From assembly GCA_963732635.1 (NCBI GenBank), contig CAVTAL010000035.1, forward strand, positions 558,001-622,000: 64,000 bases of DNA, read 5' to 3'. Source of the DNA: JAKFWF01 sp963732635 (GTDB taxonomy: Bacteria > Pseudomonadota > Alphaproteobacteria > Rhizobiales > Hyphomicrobiaceae). Below, one piece after another: positions 8,653 through 17,082 of this stretch (within the stretch, counting starts at the first letter, position 1; each line of letters opens with the position of its first letter). The notes under the pieces are model-generated. The model saw only the letters and a list, made by a program, of their open reading frames with translations, searched no databases and had not been told where the DNA came from. A program made the translations under genes and the position numbers.

Positions 8653-9734
8653 GTGATGTTTGGCGGCTGTTCGCCGCCGCGCCCCTTGTAGATCGTGGAG
8701 TCGAGGTAGACCTCAAGCGCGAAGCGGACCAGCACCGCGATTGCGGCCGCCACGGGGACGGCCACAAGCACGCCCGCGAACCCGAACAGATAACTGAACA
8801 CGAACAGAGCAGCGATCAACCAGACCGGGTGCAGGCCAATCTTCGAGCCGACGATCTTTGGCGAGAGGAATGCTGCATCGATCACTTGGCCAAAGGCGAA
8901 CACGCCTAGGACCTTGAGCAGCGGCACGGTATCCGGCCAGAACTGCAATAGCGCCAGGGTCGACGCGGTCAACAGGCCGAGTGCCCAGCCGACGAACGGG
9001 ATGAAACTCAAGACGCCCGTGGCCAGCCCGATCAGCAGGCCATAGCGCAACCCTACCCAGGTCAGCCCGAGCGCGTAGATGATGCCAAGCGCCAGGCACA
9101 CCAGTCCCTGACCTCGTATGAAGGCGGAAATCGCGTCGTTTATCTCACCGGCCAGCCGCTCGATCGTCGCTTTGTGATCGCGTGGCAGCCAGGTCTCGAT
9201 TCGTTGCAACATAGGGTGCCAATCGACCAGCAAGTAGAACACAACCAGCGGCGTAATCAGCAACAACGACAAAAAATTGACCAGTGCCAGCCCTTGCGCC
9301 CAAACCGATTTGGCGACGATGCCGGCGAGGCTCGACCAGTTGCTCGAAAGGTCGGCAACGGCACGGTCGAAGGCGACCTTGATGTCGCCGAAGCGATCCC
9401 CCAACCGTTCCTTGGCCCAGCCCTCCAGCAGCCCACGCAGGCGCTCGAACTCGCCTGGCAAAGACAGGCCCATCTGCTGCACCTGATTGGCGAGCAGCGG
9501 CACCAGGAAAACCAGCAGCAGAACGAGCACCACCACCATACCCGCGACGATCAATGTGGACGCGGCCGCACGGCTCATGCCGAGCCGTGCCATCCGATCA
9601 GCGAGTGGGTTCAACGCATAGGCTATGACGATGCCGATCAAGAACGGCAGCAGCACGTCCTTCAGTGCCAGCAGTGCCAATACGACCAGCAGCATAGCGG
9701 CCAGCCAGAACAGCACTTGGCGTTCGACCCGCAT
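8649..9734 (-). CDS. AI-2E/PerM family integral membrane protein
   Basis: Hydrophobic protein of 361 residues of the AI-2E (PerM/TqsA) transporter family. Two or three helices at the N-terminus (residues 8-75) are followed by a soluble amphipathic segment (about 85-150) and then a C-terminal block of helices, including ILSFIPFVGWALGLLTA-like residues. The PFVGW motif is typical of the family. Members have been linked to autoinducer-2 export or sodium/proton exchange, so the substrate here is unknown. The gene directly precedes and overlaps hdaA by 4 bp, an order that I recall as common in Hyphomicrobiales. It follows the CDP-alcohol phosphatidyltransferase by 51 bp. Confidence 0.88.
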   Translation of the reverse strand: MRVERQVLFWLAAMLLVVLALLALKDVLLPFLIGIVIAYALNPLADRMARLGMSRAAASTLIVAGMVVVLVLLLVFLVPLLANQVQQMGLSLPGEFERLRGLLEGWAKERLGDRFGDIKVAFDRAVADLSSNWSSLAGIVAKSVWAQGLALVNFLSLLLITPLVVFYLLVDWHPMLQRIETWLPRDHKATIERLAGEINDAISAFIRGQGLVCLALGIIYALGLTWVGLRYGLLIGLATGVLSFIPFVGWALGLLTASTLALLQFWPDTVPLLKVLGVFAFGQVIDAAFLSPKIVGSKIGLHPVWLIAALFVFSYLFGFAGVLVAVPVAAAIAVLVRFALEVYLDSTIYKGRGGEQPPNIT

Positions 9735-9785
9735 GGATTGGTCCCCCTGATCGATCGGTCGTTCGAAGGTGCTACCGTGAAGCCG

Positions 9786-10370
9786 TCAGCGGTCGCCGTC
9801 GACCGGAACATAGCCGGTCATGTGCTGAAGCCAAGCCCTCATATAGGCCGCGAGTGACGCTACAGTGGTCACGGCGGTCAGCCATATCAGGACCGTGCGA
9901 AGTTGTACGAGGCCGAGTCCGAAGCCGACATCGGCGAGTACGGTTGATGCCAAGATAAGCTGGGCGGCGGTGTTGGCCTTGCTGATCGCGAGTGGGCGAA
10001 TACGCACCGGATGGTCCATCAGCCATGACAGCATTACTGCGGCCACGATCATGATATCGCGGGTGACCACGCCGATGACGAGCCAGGACGGCAGTTCGCC
10101 GAGCACGCCCATGGCAACGAAGATCGAGACTAGCAGCAGCTTGTCGGCCAACGGATCCAGATAAGCGCCGAGTTCCGTGGTCCAGCCGTAGCGCTTGGCC
10201 AGGAAGCCGTCGACACCATCGCTGATGCCAGCGGCGACGAACGCAAAGAACGCGGCCTGAACTCGGCCAGACACCAGCAACCAGAACACCACCGGCACCA
10301 AGATGACGCGCCCAACCGTTATGAAGTTTGGAATATTCAACGGTCGTTCCGCGTTGTGCGTATCGAGCAT
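9786..10370 (-). CDS. CDP-alcohol phosphatidyltransferase family protein (PgsA or cardiolipin-synthase type)
   Basis: Integral membrane enzyme of 194 residues that transfers a phosphatidyl group from CDP-diacylglycerol to an alcohol. The family motif DG-x2-A-x(9)-G-x3-D-x3-D is seen as DGFLAKRYG...ELGAYLDPLAD, with all metal/CDP-binding Asp residues in place and Lys where Arg is usual. It begins LNIPNFITVGRVILVPVVF, as PgsA proteins do, and has about five membrane helices. The ATG at 10370 was preferred over that at 10403 because AGGAC lies just upstream and homology begins there. The product could be phosphatidylglycerol phosphate or cardiolipin; uvrC, the usual pgsA neighbour, is far away in this window. 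Confidence 0.85.
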   Translation of the reverse strand: MLDTHNAERPLNIPNFITVGRVILVPVVFWLLVSGRVQAAFFAFVAAGISDGVDGFLAKRYGWTTELGAYLDPLADKLLLVSIFVAMGVLGELPSWLVIGVVTRDIMIVAAVMLSWLMDHPVRIRPLAISKANTAAQLILASTVLADVGFGLGLVQLRTVLIWLTAVTTVASLAAYMRAWLQHMTGYVPVDGDR

Positions 10371-10455
10371 CTTAGGTCCTGGAGGACGGGTAATGTGTCC
10401 CATCTGATTTAATTAGCCCCAAGCACGATAGCGCGCGCAACACTGCGGCGTCGAG

Positions 10456-10478
10456 ACTGATTTTCCAGGAAAATCAGT
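10456..10478. promoter_or_regulatory. 23-bp perfect dyad, candidate operator
   Basis: Two 11-bp arms (ACTGATTTTCC and its exact reverse complement) flank one central A. The loop is too short for an RNA hairpin terminator, so a homodimeric repressor site is the likelier reading. It lies in the 183-bp gap 86 bp upstream of the CDP-alcohol phosphatidyltransferase start, and 76 bp beyond the stop of the acyl-CoA synthetase gene transcribed toward it. Confidence 0.5.
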
Positions 10479-10553
10479 GCTGCTCTGTACATGAGCGCAG
10501 TTCACGTGTGCAGCAGGCAGTTCGGCAACGGTTAGCGCCTCGATCAGTGCCGT

Positions 10554-12656
10554 TCAGCGCAGAACCACCAGACCGTCGGCCGCCACCACGCCTTCACCCA
10601 CCGGCCGCACGAATACCGGATTGATGTCGAGTTCGTGTAGTCGCTGATCGAGCGTCGCAGCCATCCGCGACACGGTCACCAGCAAGTCGGCGAGGGCCGC
10701 CACGTCCGTTGGTTTCGAGCCTCGATAGCCCTGGAACAGACGCGTGCCCTTGAGTTCGGCGATCATATCGCGCGCGGTGTCGATATCAAACGGCGCGATC
10801 CGATAGGTGATATCGCCCAGAACCTCGGTCAGCACGCCGCCGAGGCCGAGCGCGACGCAAGGGCCGAACGCCGGATCATTGACCACGCCGACCAGCACTT
10901 CGAGACCGCTGGCCATTTCCGCCACTAGCACGCCGTCGATTTTGGCATCGGGCTTGGCACGCGCCGCATTTGCCGTGACCTCGACGGCCGCCGCTGCCAA
11001 TGCCGGTCCGGCGGCCACATTCAGTTTGACGCCGCCGACATCGCTCTTGTGGGCGATGTCCTTGGACGAAACCTTGACCGCGAACGGCGCCTTGAGGTGT
11101 TTAGTCGCTTCGGCGAGTCCGACGCCTGTGGGCACAAAGGCCTCGCGCGGTGTTGGAATGCCGAAGGCTGACAGCAGGGCCTTGCTTTCGGCTTCGTCCA
11201 GCGTGCAGGCCCCATCAGGCAGCCTCAAGCCGGTTGGCCATGCGGCCGGCGGCGGCGTGACGCGCGGCAGCAGCCGCTGCTGGTCGATGGCGAATTTGGC
11301 GATCCGGGAAGCAGCCTCGGCCAGTCGCACCGGTGTCGGGATCACCGCGATGCGAGCGCCTTCGAGCAGCCGGTAGGCGTCTTCCGACTTTGAGCGACGG
11401 CCCGACCAGCCGACGTGGATCGGCTTGTGCGTAGTCTTGGCGGCAGCGACAATGGCTTCTGCAGCCCGTGTTGCCGGGGTGCCGGGAATTGACGCCAGCA
11501 ATATGCATAGCTGATCGACGTTGTCGTCCTCCAACACGATCTCGATCGTGCGCGTGAGTAGCGACATGTCGTTGAAGATGCCGGCGGTGACGTCGGCCGG
11601 ATTCTGGATCGAGCCGAACGCTGGGATAATCTTGCGCAGCGCCGCCAGCGTCTTGTCCGAGAACGGCGGCAGCGCGAGGCCACCTTGCGCGGCGCGATCG
11701 GCAAACACGATGCCGGAACCGCCCGAAATTGACAGCACGCCGACGTTGCGCCCCTTCGGCATGCGACCGTGGGCCACCAGTTTCGCCACGTCGACGATCG
11801 GTTCGACGTCGCCGGCTTCGATCAGACCGGCTTGGCGGAATGCGGCGCGGTAGAGATCGGTGCGGCCGGTCATGTTGGCGGTGTGCGACTGCGCAGCCTT
11901 GGCGCCGACTTCGGAGGTTGCGCTCTTCCAGATCAGTACCGGCTTACCCGAGGTCAGTGACTTGCGGCCAAGCACCAGCAGCCCGCGCGCATCTGGTGTG
12001 CCTTCCATGACGCCGAACACCATGTGCGTGCCGGGATCGTCGAGGAATGCCGACAGCAGTTCCGGCATCGCGACGTCGGTCTCGTTGCCCGACGACACGC
12101 AATAGCGGAAGCCGACGCCCTGGGCCTCGGCAAGATTGACGATGGCATAGCCGAAGCCGCCCGACTGGAAGGCGCAGCTGACGCCGCCCGGCTGCAATTC
12201 GGTCTCTTCCGACACCGAGCCGAACACCGCCCACATGCGTTCCTGCAACGATATCAGGCCCTGGCAGTTGGGGCCGATCAGTCGCACGCCGGCATCTTTC
12301 GCGACCTCTTTCAGCTCGGCTTCGAGCTTGGCGCCGTCTGGCCCGGTTTCGCGGAAGCCGGCGGTCAGCACGATGGCAAAGCCGATCTTGGCCTCGCCGC
12401 AATCGCGGATTGCCTGCGCTACCATCGGTGCGGGTACTGCGACGATGGCGACATCGCAAGGCGCCTTGATCGCGGTGCAGTTCGGGTAACAGGTGAGGCC
12501 GACGATTTCGGGATAGCGTGGGTTTACCGGGAATATGCCGCCCTTGTAGCCGGCCTTCTGCAGCGCGCGCAGCGGATGGCCGCCGATGCGCGTAAGATCG
12601 GCCGAAGCGCCGATGATGGCGATGCCACGGGGATGGAACAATCGTTCGAAGCTCAT
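10554..12656 (-). CDS. Acetate--CoA ligase (ADP-forming) family protein, fused alpha-beta subunits
   Basis: A 700-residue single-chain NDP-forming acyl-CoA synthetase. The N-terminal CoA-binding Rossmann domain begins FHPRGIAIIGAS. The succinyl-CoA-ligase-like domains follow, with SHTANMTG, where the phosphorylated His of the family lies (about residue 265). From about residue 485 there is an ATP-grasp domain (ALLSAFGIPTPREAFV, VKVSSKDIAHKSDVGGV). It interconverts an acyl-CoA plus ADP and Pi with the free acid plus ATP. The 3-hydroxyacyl-CoA dehydrogenase gene lies 7 bp upstream, so both probably serve one acyl- or aryl-acid pathway. The acyl group is unknown. Confidence 0.88.
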   Translation of the reverse strand: MSFERLFHPRGIAIIGASADLTRIGGHPLRALQKAGYKGGIFPVNPRYPEIVGLTCYPNCTAIKAPCDVAIVAVPAPMVAQAIRDCGEAKIGFAIVLTAGFRETGPDGAKLEAELKEVAKDAGVRLIGPNCQGLISLQERMWAVFGSVSEETELQPGGVSCAFQSGGFGYAIVNLAEAQGVGFRYCVSSGNETDVAMPELLSAFLDDPGTHMVFGVMEGTPDARGLLVLGRKSLTSGKPVLIWKSATSEVGAKAAQSHTANMTGRTDLYRAAFRQAGLIEAGDVEPIVDVAKLVAHGRMPKGRNVGVLSISGGSGIVFADRAAQGGLALPPFSDKTLAALRKIIPAFGSIQNPADVTAGIFNDMSLLTRTIEIVLEDDNVDQLCILLASIPGTPATRAAEAIVAAAKTTHKPIHVGWSGRRSKSEDAYRLLEGARIAVIPTPVRLAEAASRIAKFAIDQQRLLPRVTPPPAAWPTGLRLPDGACTLDEAESKALLSAFGIPTPREAFVPTGVGLAEATKHLKAPFAVKVSSKDIAHKSDVGGVKLNVAAGPALAAAAVEVTANAARAKPDAKIDGVLVAEMASGLEVLVGVVNDPAFGPCVALGLGGVLTEVLGDITYRIAPFDIDTARDMIAELKGTRLFQGYRGSKPTDVAALADLLVTVSRMAATLDQRLHELDINPVFVRPVGEGVVAADGLVVLR

Positions 12657-12663
12657 CGCGATC

Positions 12664-14196
12664 TCAACCTTTTCCTTCCGGGGTGAGCAGGGAAAGCCCG
12701 AGCGCCGCGCGCCGCTTCAGCCAAGGTGACGGGCGATAGCGCGGTTCGCCGTAGAAGGTGGCGAGTCGCTCCAGAATGAACATCACTCGACCGGGACAGA
12801 TCTTGTCACCCCAGGCCAGTGGCCCGAATGGATAAGCGAGGCCGAGCTTGGCGCCCTTATCGATGTCGACAGGGGTTGCCACCTGCCGCTGGGCGATCTG
12901 GCAGCCAACGTTGATGATATGCGCGACAATGCGCTGGGCGATGAAGCCTGGGCTGTCGTTGATCACCACTACGCCGCCGCCGTCGGCAGCGAGCAATGCG
13001 TGCGCGGCATCCCGCATCACGGGGTTGATTGCTGGTGTCACCATCAGCGTACGAATCCCATCTAGGCCGAACATCACGTCGACCGCCACGGTGCGGGAGC
13101 CATCGAGCTTCAGGTCGGTGATGGCGGTCGTCAGGTCGTAGCCGACGGGTGTGACAACGACCAAGGCCTCGTCGCTGGGTTTCTCACCTGCCTCGACTGG
13201 AGTGCCTGATTTCTGAAACAGCTCGATCAATGGCTTCTGCAGATCGGCATGAGTGGGGCTCGGCCACACCCAAACCGACTTGGGCCGCACCGTCGGGGCC
13301 GCCTTCGGCGCTGGATCGACGCGCTTGCCGTCCTTGTAAGTGTACCATCCGCCGCCGGATTTTTGACCGAAGGCGCCGCCATCGACGCGAGACCGCATGA
13401 TTGGCTGCGGCGCGTACATCGGCTCCTGGTAGAATTGGCCGTATAGGCTCTCCATTACCGCCACCGAGACGTCGGCGCCGACCAGATCGAGCAATTGGAA
13501 CGGTCCCATGCGCATGCCGACAGTCGCGGTCATGATGCGGTCGATCTCGTCGTGGGTCGCGATGCCCTCCGACACGATGCGGCCGGCTTCCGGCACGTAG
13601 GCGCGGCCGATGTGGTTGACAATGAACCCTGGGCTGTCGGTGCACACCACCGGTTCGCGGGTCATCAGGCGGGCGGCAGCAACCAATCGGTCGATGACGT
13701 CAGCCTTGGTCTTGAGGCCAGGGATCACTTCGACGAGCTTCATCAGCGGCACGGGATTGAAGAAGTGCAGGCCGGCGACGCGCTCAGGCATGGTGCATTT
13801 GGCGGCGATCGCAGTGATCGGCAGTGAAGAGGTATTCGACGCCAGGATCGTGTCTGGGCCGCAGATGCCGTCAAGTGCCGCGAACAGCTGTTGTTTGGCG
13901 TCGAGTTTTTCGACGATGGCCTCGACGATCAGGTCGCAGCCAGCCAATTCTTCGATTTTGTCGGCGATCGTGACCCGTCCAGCGATATCAGTCGCTTGGG
14001 CTTCTGTGCGGGTGCCCTTGGCGACCGCCCGATCGACCATCGACTTGATGAATTCGCGAGCTTTGCCAGCGGCACCTACCTGGGCGTCGAACAGCCGGAC
14101 CTCGGCGCCACCTTCGGCTGAAACCTGGGCAATTCCTCGCCCCATTGCGCCTGTACCGACGACGCCGATTTTCAAGCGCTGCGCTGTTCCGGTCAT
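12664..14196 (-). CDS. 3-hydroxyacyl-CoA dehydrogenase, PaaH-like two-domain form
   Basis: NAD-dependent 3-hydroxyacyl-CoA dehydrogenase of 510 residues. The Rossmann fold starts GVVGTGAMGRGIAQVSAEGG. Further along are the catalytic-region segment AGLHFFNPVPLMKLVEV and VCTDSPGFIVNHIGR. A second C-terminal dehydrogenase domain (INDSPGFIAQRIVAHIIN onward) makes it the roughly 500-residue type seen in phenylacetate and fatty acid catabolism. ATG 14196 was chosen because the Rossmann fold begins ten residues later; the frame upstream to 14364 is Cys/Ala-rich and not conserved-looking. It probably forms an operon with the acyl-CoA synthetase and is divergent from the VOC gene across a region with two TGC-rich dyads. 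Confidence 0.9.
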   Translation of the reverse strand: MTGTAQRLKIGVVGTGAMGRGIAQVSAEGGAEVRLFDAQVGAAGKAREFIKSMVDRAVAKGTRTEAQATDIAGRVTIADKIEELAGCDLIVEAIVEKLDAKQQLFAALDGICGPDTILASNTSSLPITAIAAKCTMPERVAGLHFFNPVPLMKLVEVIPGLKTKADVIDRLVAAARLMTREPVVCTDSPGFIVNHIGRAYVPEAGRIVSEGIATHDEIDRIMTATVGMRMGPFQLLDLVGADVSVAVMESLYGQFYQEPMYAPQPIMRSRVDGGAFGQKSGGGWYTYKDGKRVDPAPKAAPTVRPKSVWVWPSPTHADLQKPLIELFQKSGTPVEAGEKPSDEALVVVTPVGYDLTTAITDLKLDGSRTVAVDVMFGLDGIRTLMVTPAINPVMRDAAHALLAADGGGVVVINDSPGFIAQRIVAHIINVGCQIAQRQVATPVDIDKGAKLGLAYPFGPLAWGDKICPGRVMFILERLATFYGEPRYRPSPWLKRRAALGLSLLTPEGKG

Positions 14197-14279
14197 TTCT
14201 GGTCCGTTCCTTGGTGATCCCGTTTTGCCGGCACTGTTGCGCGCCATCGGGGCGGCTTCAAGCGCCATTGGCGCCGCGT

Positions 14280-14335
14280 CTGCGTTGCAGGTAACGGGAT
14301 GCATCGCCGTGCATGTACAAATTGCTGCATTGCAG
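14280..14335. promoter_or_regulatory. Two CTGC-N3-GCAG dyads, candidate PhaR-type operators
   Basis: In the 183-bp divergent region between the 3-hydroxyacyl-CoA dehydrogenase (minus) and the VOC gene (plus) are CTGCGTTGCAG at 14280-14290 and CTGCATTGCAG at 14325-14335, 45 bp apart. This is the form I recall for binding sites of the polyhydroxybutyrate repressor PhaR. The same 11-mer recurs upstream of the phasin gene at 43998. The assignment to PhaR is inference. Confidence 0.45.
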
Positions 14336-14379
14336 GGTAGTGTCGCCGCCGACCAGTAAGTCACGGGAGGTCAACCGGC

Positions 14380-15300
14380 ATGACAGGCGTATCGACGACG
14401 CAACAGCTTGAGCAATTGCCCGCGCCGGGTAGAATTTTCCTCGATCATGTCGGCTGGATGGTGCCCGATATGGCCCTGGCCGAGAAAGCGTTCGAGATCC
14501 TCGGTCTGCCGCTGACGCCGTTGTCGATTCACGGCGTGACCGATCCGACGACGGGCGAACGCAAACCGACCGGCACCGCCAATCGTCTCGCCATGCTGCC
14601 GCAAGGTTACCTAGAAATACTCACCCCGCACGGCGGCATCGACAACCCGACCGTCGCGCACATGAAGGCGTCGATGGCGCGGCATATCGGTATTCATCTG
14701 CTGGCCTTCACCGTGGCCGATGCTGATGCGGGGGCCGCGCGGCTCGCGGCGGATGGGTTCGATCTGCAGCCGACAGTGCATCTGCGCCGTACCATCGAGG
14801 CCGAGGACGGAAGTCCGGCAGAAGTCGCCTTCACCGTCATTCGTACCGGCTACGATACGTTTCCCGAGGCGCGCTGCCAGTTCCTCACCCACCACACGCC
14901 CGAGCATATGTGGCAGAAGCGCTATCTGCCGAAGGAAAACTGCATCACCGGTCTGCTTGAAGCGACGCTGGTAGTCGATAATCCGGCCGAATGCGCCGAA
15001 CGTTTTTCAAAATTTCTCGGCCGCGGCGTGCTGCCGGATAAGGAAGATCGGTTGATCCTGCTCGATCGCGGGCGGGTGCGGTTCATCAAGCGACAAAGCG
15101 CCTCGAATTTGTTTGGCGCGCGCGCGCTGCCTCCGAATCCGAGCGTGGCGGCGATCACACTGACTTCGTCGGACATTGAGCGGACACGCGACGTGTTCCT
15201 GTCGAACGGATTGCACCCTGGGTCGCTTGGGGCTCCGCACCTGCTGCTCGATGCCGAGGAAGGCCTCGGCGTGCATATCATCGTGGTTCCTGCGGGGTAG
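14380..15300 (+). CDS. VOC (glyoxalase-like) family protein
   Basis: A 306-residue protein with two vicinal-oxygen-chelate-like modules. The first begins IFLDHVGWMVPDMALAEKAF (residues about 17-36), and the second starts near residue 185 with ITGLLEATLVVDNPAECAERF. A His in the first strand (LDHVGW) and THHTPEHMW further on may be metal ligands, but a complete H/E set cannot be assigned by eye. The start has GGGAGG 9 bp upstream. It resembles the glyoxalase-like family of unknown substrate. Divergent placement from an acyl-CoA dehydrogenase/synthetase pair hints at a catabolic role such as an epimerase or dioxygenase-like activity. Specific function unknown. Confidence 0.78.
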   Translation: MTGVSTTQQLEQLPAPGRIFLDHVGWMVPDMALAEKAFEILGLPLTPLSIHGVTDPTTGERKPTGTANRLAMLPQGYLEILTPHGGIDNPTVAHMKASMARHIGIHLLAFTVADADAGAARLAADGFDLQPTVHLRRTIEAEDGSPAEVAFTVIRTGYDTFPEARCQFLTHHTPEHMWQKRYLPKENCITGLLEATLVVDNPAECAERFSKFLGRGVLPDKEDRLILLDRGRVRFIKRQSASNLFGARALPPNPSVAAITLTSSDIERTRDVFLSNGLHPGSLGAPHLLLDAEEGLGVHIIVVPAG

Positions 15301-15348
15301 GGGAATATCTCCTCGACAGCCGCACCCGACACACTTTATCCAGGTGGT

Positions 15349-15816
15349 ATGCTGTCAGATGACGTCTACAAGACTCGATATCGCGCGACGGTCGCCTCGC
15401 TTGAGGCATGGCTTGACGGCTTGCGAGGGGTCGCTGACGTCGAGACCGCGCGCGACGAAGCTTCGTGGCGCGTTTCTGTGCGCCCGAACGTGCCCGAAGC
15501 CTGCCCCTTCGAACTCGTATTGCGCGCCGATCAGCATTTCGATCTGAGCATCGGGCCGGAAACCTATGAAGACCAGGCGATCGACACCCTCGATTTGTTC
15601 CAGCCGTTGTTAGCCGCAGTCACCCGAGGCGAGGTTAAGACCAGCAGCTGGTTGAGCGCTGGAACGCGCACGCTCGTCATGGTTGCAACGCGGGTTTTGC
15701 CAACCGGCGGCAAGCGCTGGCTTCGCAGCCGCACCATCGGCGCAATCGGCCGCGCTAGTGATACTCACCTGATCCGTCAGGATCGGCACTACGTTCCCTA
15801 CGCACGCGGCGCGTGA
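15349..15816 (+). CDS. Conserved hypothetical protein
   Basis: A 155-residue protein that I do not recognise. It starts at ATG 15349 with AGGTGG immediately upstream. It has no signal peptide, membrane segment or cysteine motif. The sequence is a mixed alpha/beta fold candidate (LVLRADQHFDLSIGPETYED in the middle) with a basic C-terminal part (GGKRWLRSRTIGAIGRASD). It lies 48 bp downstream of the VOC gene on the same strand, and its last 19 bp overlap the convergent zinc-ribbon gene. Codon use and composition match its neighbours, which supports a real gene. Confidence 0.6.
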   Translation: MLSDDVYKTRYRATVASLEAWLDGLRGVADVETARDEASWRVSVRPNVPEACPFELVLRADQHFDLSIGPETYEDQAIDTLDLFQPLLAAVTRGEVKTSSWLSAGTRTLVMVATRVLPTGGKRWLRSRTIGAIGRASDTHLIRQDRHYVPYARGA

Positions 15817-16157
15817 TCGGCTTCGTCGGCGCGCGGGAAGCCGACACCGCAGCTCTTGCACTTGTTGGGCAGGATGAACCGCGACTGTCGGCCGAGCAAC
15901 GTACCGCAGCGCGGACAGCGCTCGCGAAACTGCACCCAGGCGCCCGCCGCCATAAGGCCGAGCAACATCGCCAGCAGTGCCGGTCGCACCCAAGCCTGTT
16001 CGCCGAACTGGCTCATCAGATAGAAGCCTACAGCGATCAGGATCATCGCGGCGCCGTAGAAGGCGTACATGCGCTGCTGCCAGCCCAGCACGCGGCCGAG
16101 TTCTGCTTTGTCCAACGGTTTCGGCGCAGGGCCAGCCGGAATACGGGGCTTGATCAT
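15798..16157 (-). CDS. Small membrane protein with C-terminal zinc ribbon
   Basis: A 119-residue protein with two membrane helices (about residues 30-50 and 57-77: YGAAMILIAVGFYLM, ALLAMLLGLMAAGAWV), followed by a zinc-ribbon-like CPRCG-x(17)-CKSCG pair. The four cysteines probably bind one Zn at the cytoplasmic face. The ATG overlaps the NlpC/P60 gene stop (ATGA), so it is the third gene of a coupled operon with the aminopeptidase and NlpC/P60 genes. Its function is unknown. Confidence 0.72.
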   Translation of the reverse strand: MIKPRIPAGPAPKPLDKAELGRVLGWQQRMYAFYGAAMILIAVGFYLMSQFGEQAWVRPALLAMLLGLMAAGAWVQFRERCPRCGTLLGRQSRFILPNKCKSCGVGFPRADEADHAPRA

Positions 16158-17068
16158 GAAGTTGTCATCGCAGACGGTGCCGCCATTCGTTTGATTGAAG
16201 TGATATCGCCACCGACTTTGGAAATACGCGCGGCGGCTTCGGTGAGCGGTTCAGCCGCGACCGCCATCTGGTGGGCGTTGGCGTGCACCATGATGACGCC
16301 GTCGACCATAATGCCGACATGGCCCTTCCAGAATATCAGGTCGCCTCGTTCTAGACCTTCGTAGCCGTCGGCTGCTTTGATCGGCCGGCCGAGCGAAGCT
16401 TCCTGCATGTCGCTGTCGCGTGGTGCGGGGCGGCCGGCTGCCAGCAGACTCAATTGCAGCAGGCCCGAGCAGTCGAGGCCGATACGCGAACGTCCGCCCC
16501 ACAAATAAGGCGTGCCGATGAAGCGTTCCGCGATCTCGACAAAGTCGCGGGCGTGCCGGCTAATCTCTGTGATGTGTCGGTTGACGACGAAGCCGCCGGT
16601 CGCCAATCGGCTGAAGCGATCTTGGCGCTCATCGATGGCGAGTGGACTGCCCAGGCTCACATGCATCAGCGGTGGGGATTTGATGTCGGCGATTGGATAC
16701 ACGAATGTGCCGAGTGCGCTCACCCAGTGGGTCGGAGGTGCAGCGCGCGCCTGCAAGGCGGCCGCTGGAACATAGCCAACGTAGCGGTCTCGATCGGCCT
16801 GCACCCAAGCCCAGCCCTCGGTTTCGTCGTAGACCTGAACTTGTTCGCCAAACAGCAGTTCGGTATCGAGGCCGGCCGCCGCCACGGGATTGCGCCGCAG
16901 CGGCGCGATCGACCAGGCGATCTGTCGCGGACTGCCTGCGACGAACCTCTCTGCTTCGATCTGACCCTCGAGCTCTTTCGACGCGAGGTCTGGTCGCCAT
17001 ACCGTGAGGCGAGGATCGCGCTTGTTTGCAAGCGGCTTCGGCGGCAGCGGCGGTGGGGCGGAGGTCAT
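16154..17068 (-). CDS. NlpC/P60 family cell-wall endopeptidase with SH3-like domain
   Basis: A 304-residue cysteine peptidase. A bacterial SH3-like domain lies in the N-terminal half (LLFGEQVQVYDETEGWAWVQ, YVGYVPAAAL). The C-terminal NlpC/P60 domain carries the nucleophile in IGLDCSGLLQLSLLAAG and the base in GHVGIMVDGVIMVHAN. Such enzymes cut gamma-D-Glu-meso-diaminopimelate bonds in muropeptides, perhaps recycling them. No signal peptide is evident, so the protein may be cytoplasmic. Two starts are possible: 17068, used here, or 17086, whose ATGA overlaps the aminopeptidase stop. Pairing with an M17 aminopeptidase suggests joint peptide degradation. Confidence 0.87.
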   Translation of the reverse strand: MTSAPPPLPPKPLANKRDPRLTVWRPDLASKELEGQIEAERFVAGSPRQIAWSIAPLRRNPVAAAGLDTELLFGEQVQVYDETEGWAWVQADRDRYVGYVPAAALQARAAPPTHWVSALGTFVYPIADIKSPPLMHVSLGSPLAIDERQDRFSRLATGGFVVNRHITEISRHARDFVEIAERFIGTPYLWGGRSRIGLDCSGLLQLSLLAAGRPAPRDSDMQEASLGRPIKAADGYEGLERGDLIFWKGHVGIMVDGVIMVHANAHQMAVAAEPLTEAAARISKVGGDITSIKRMAAPSAMTTS

Positions 17069-17082
17069 TGCGGCGCTGGCTT

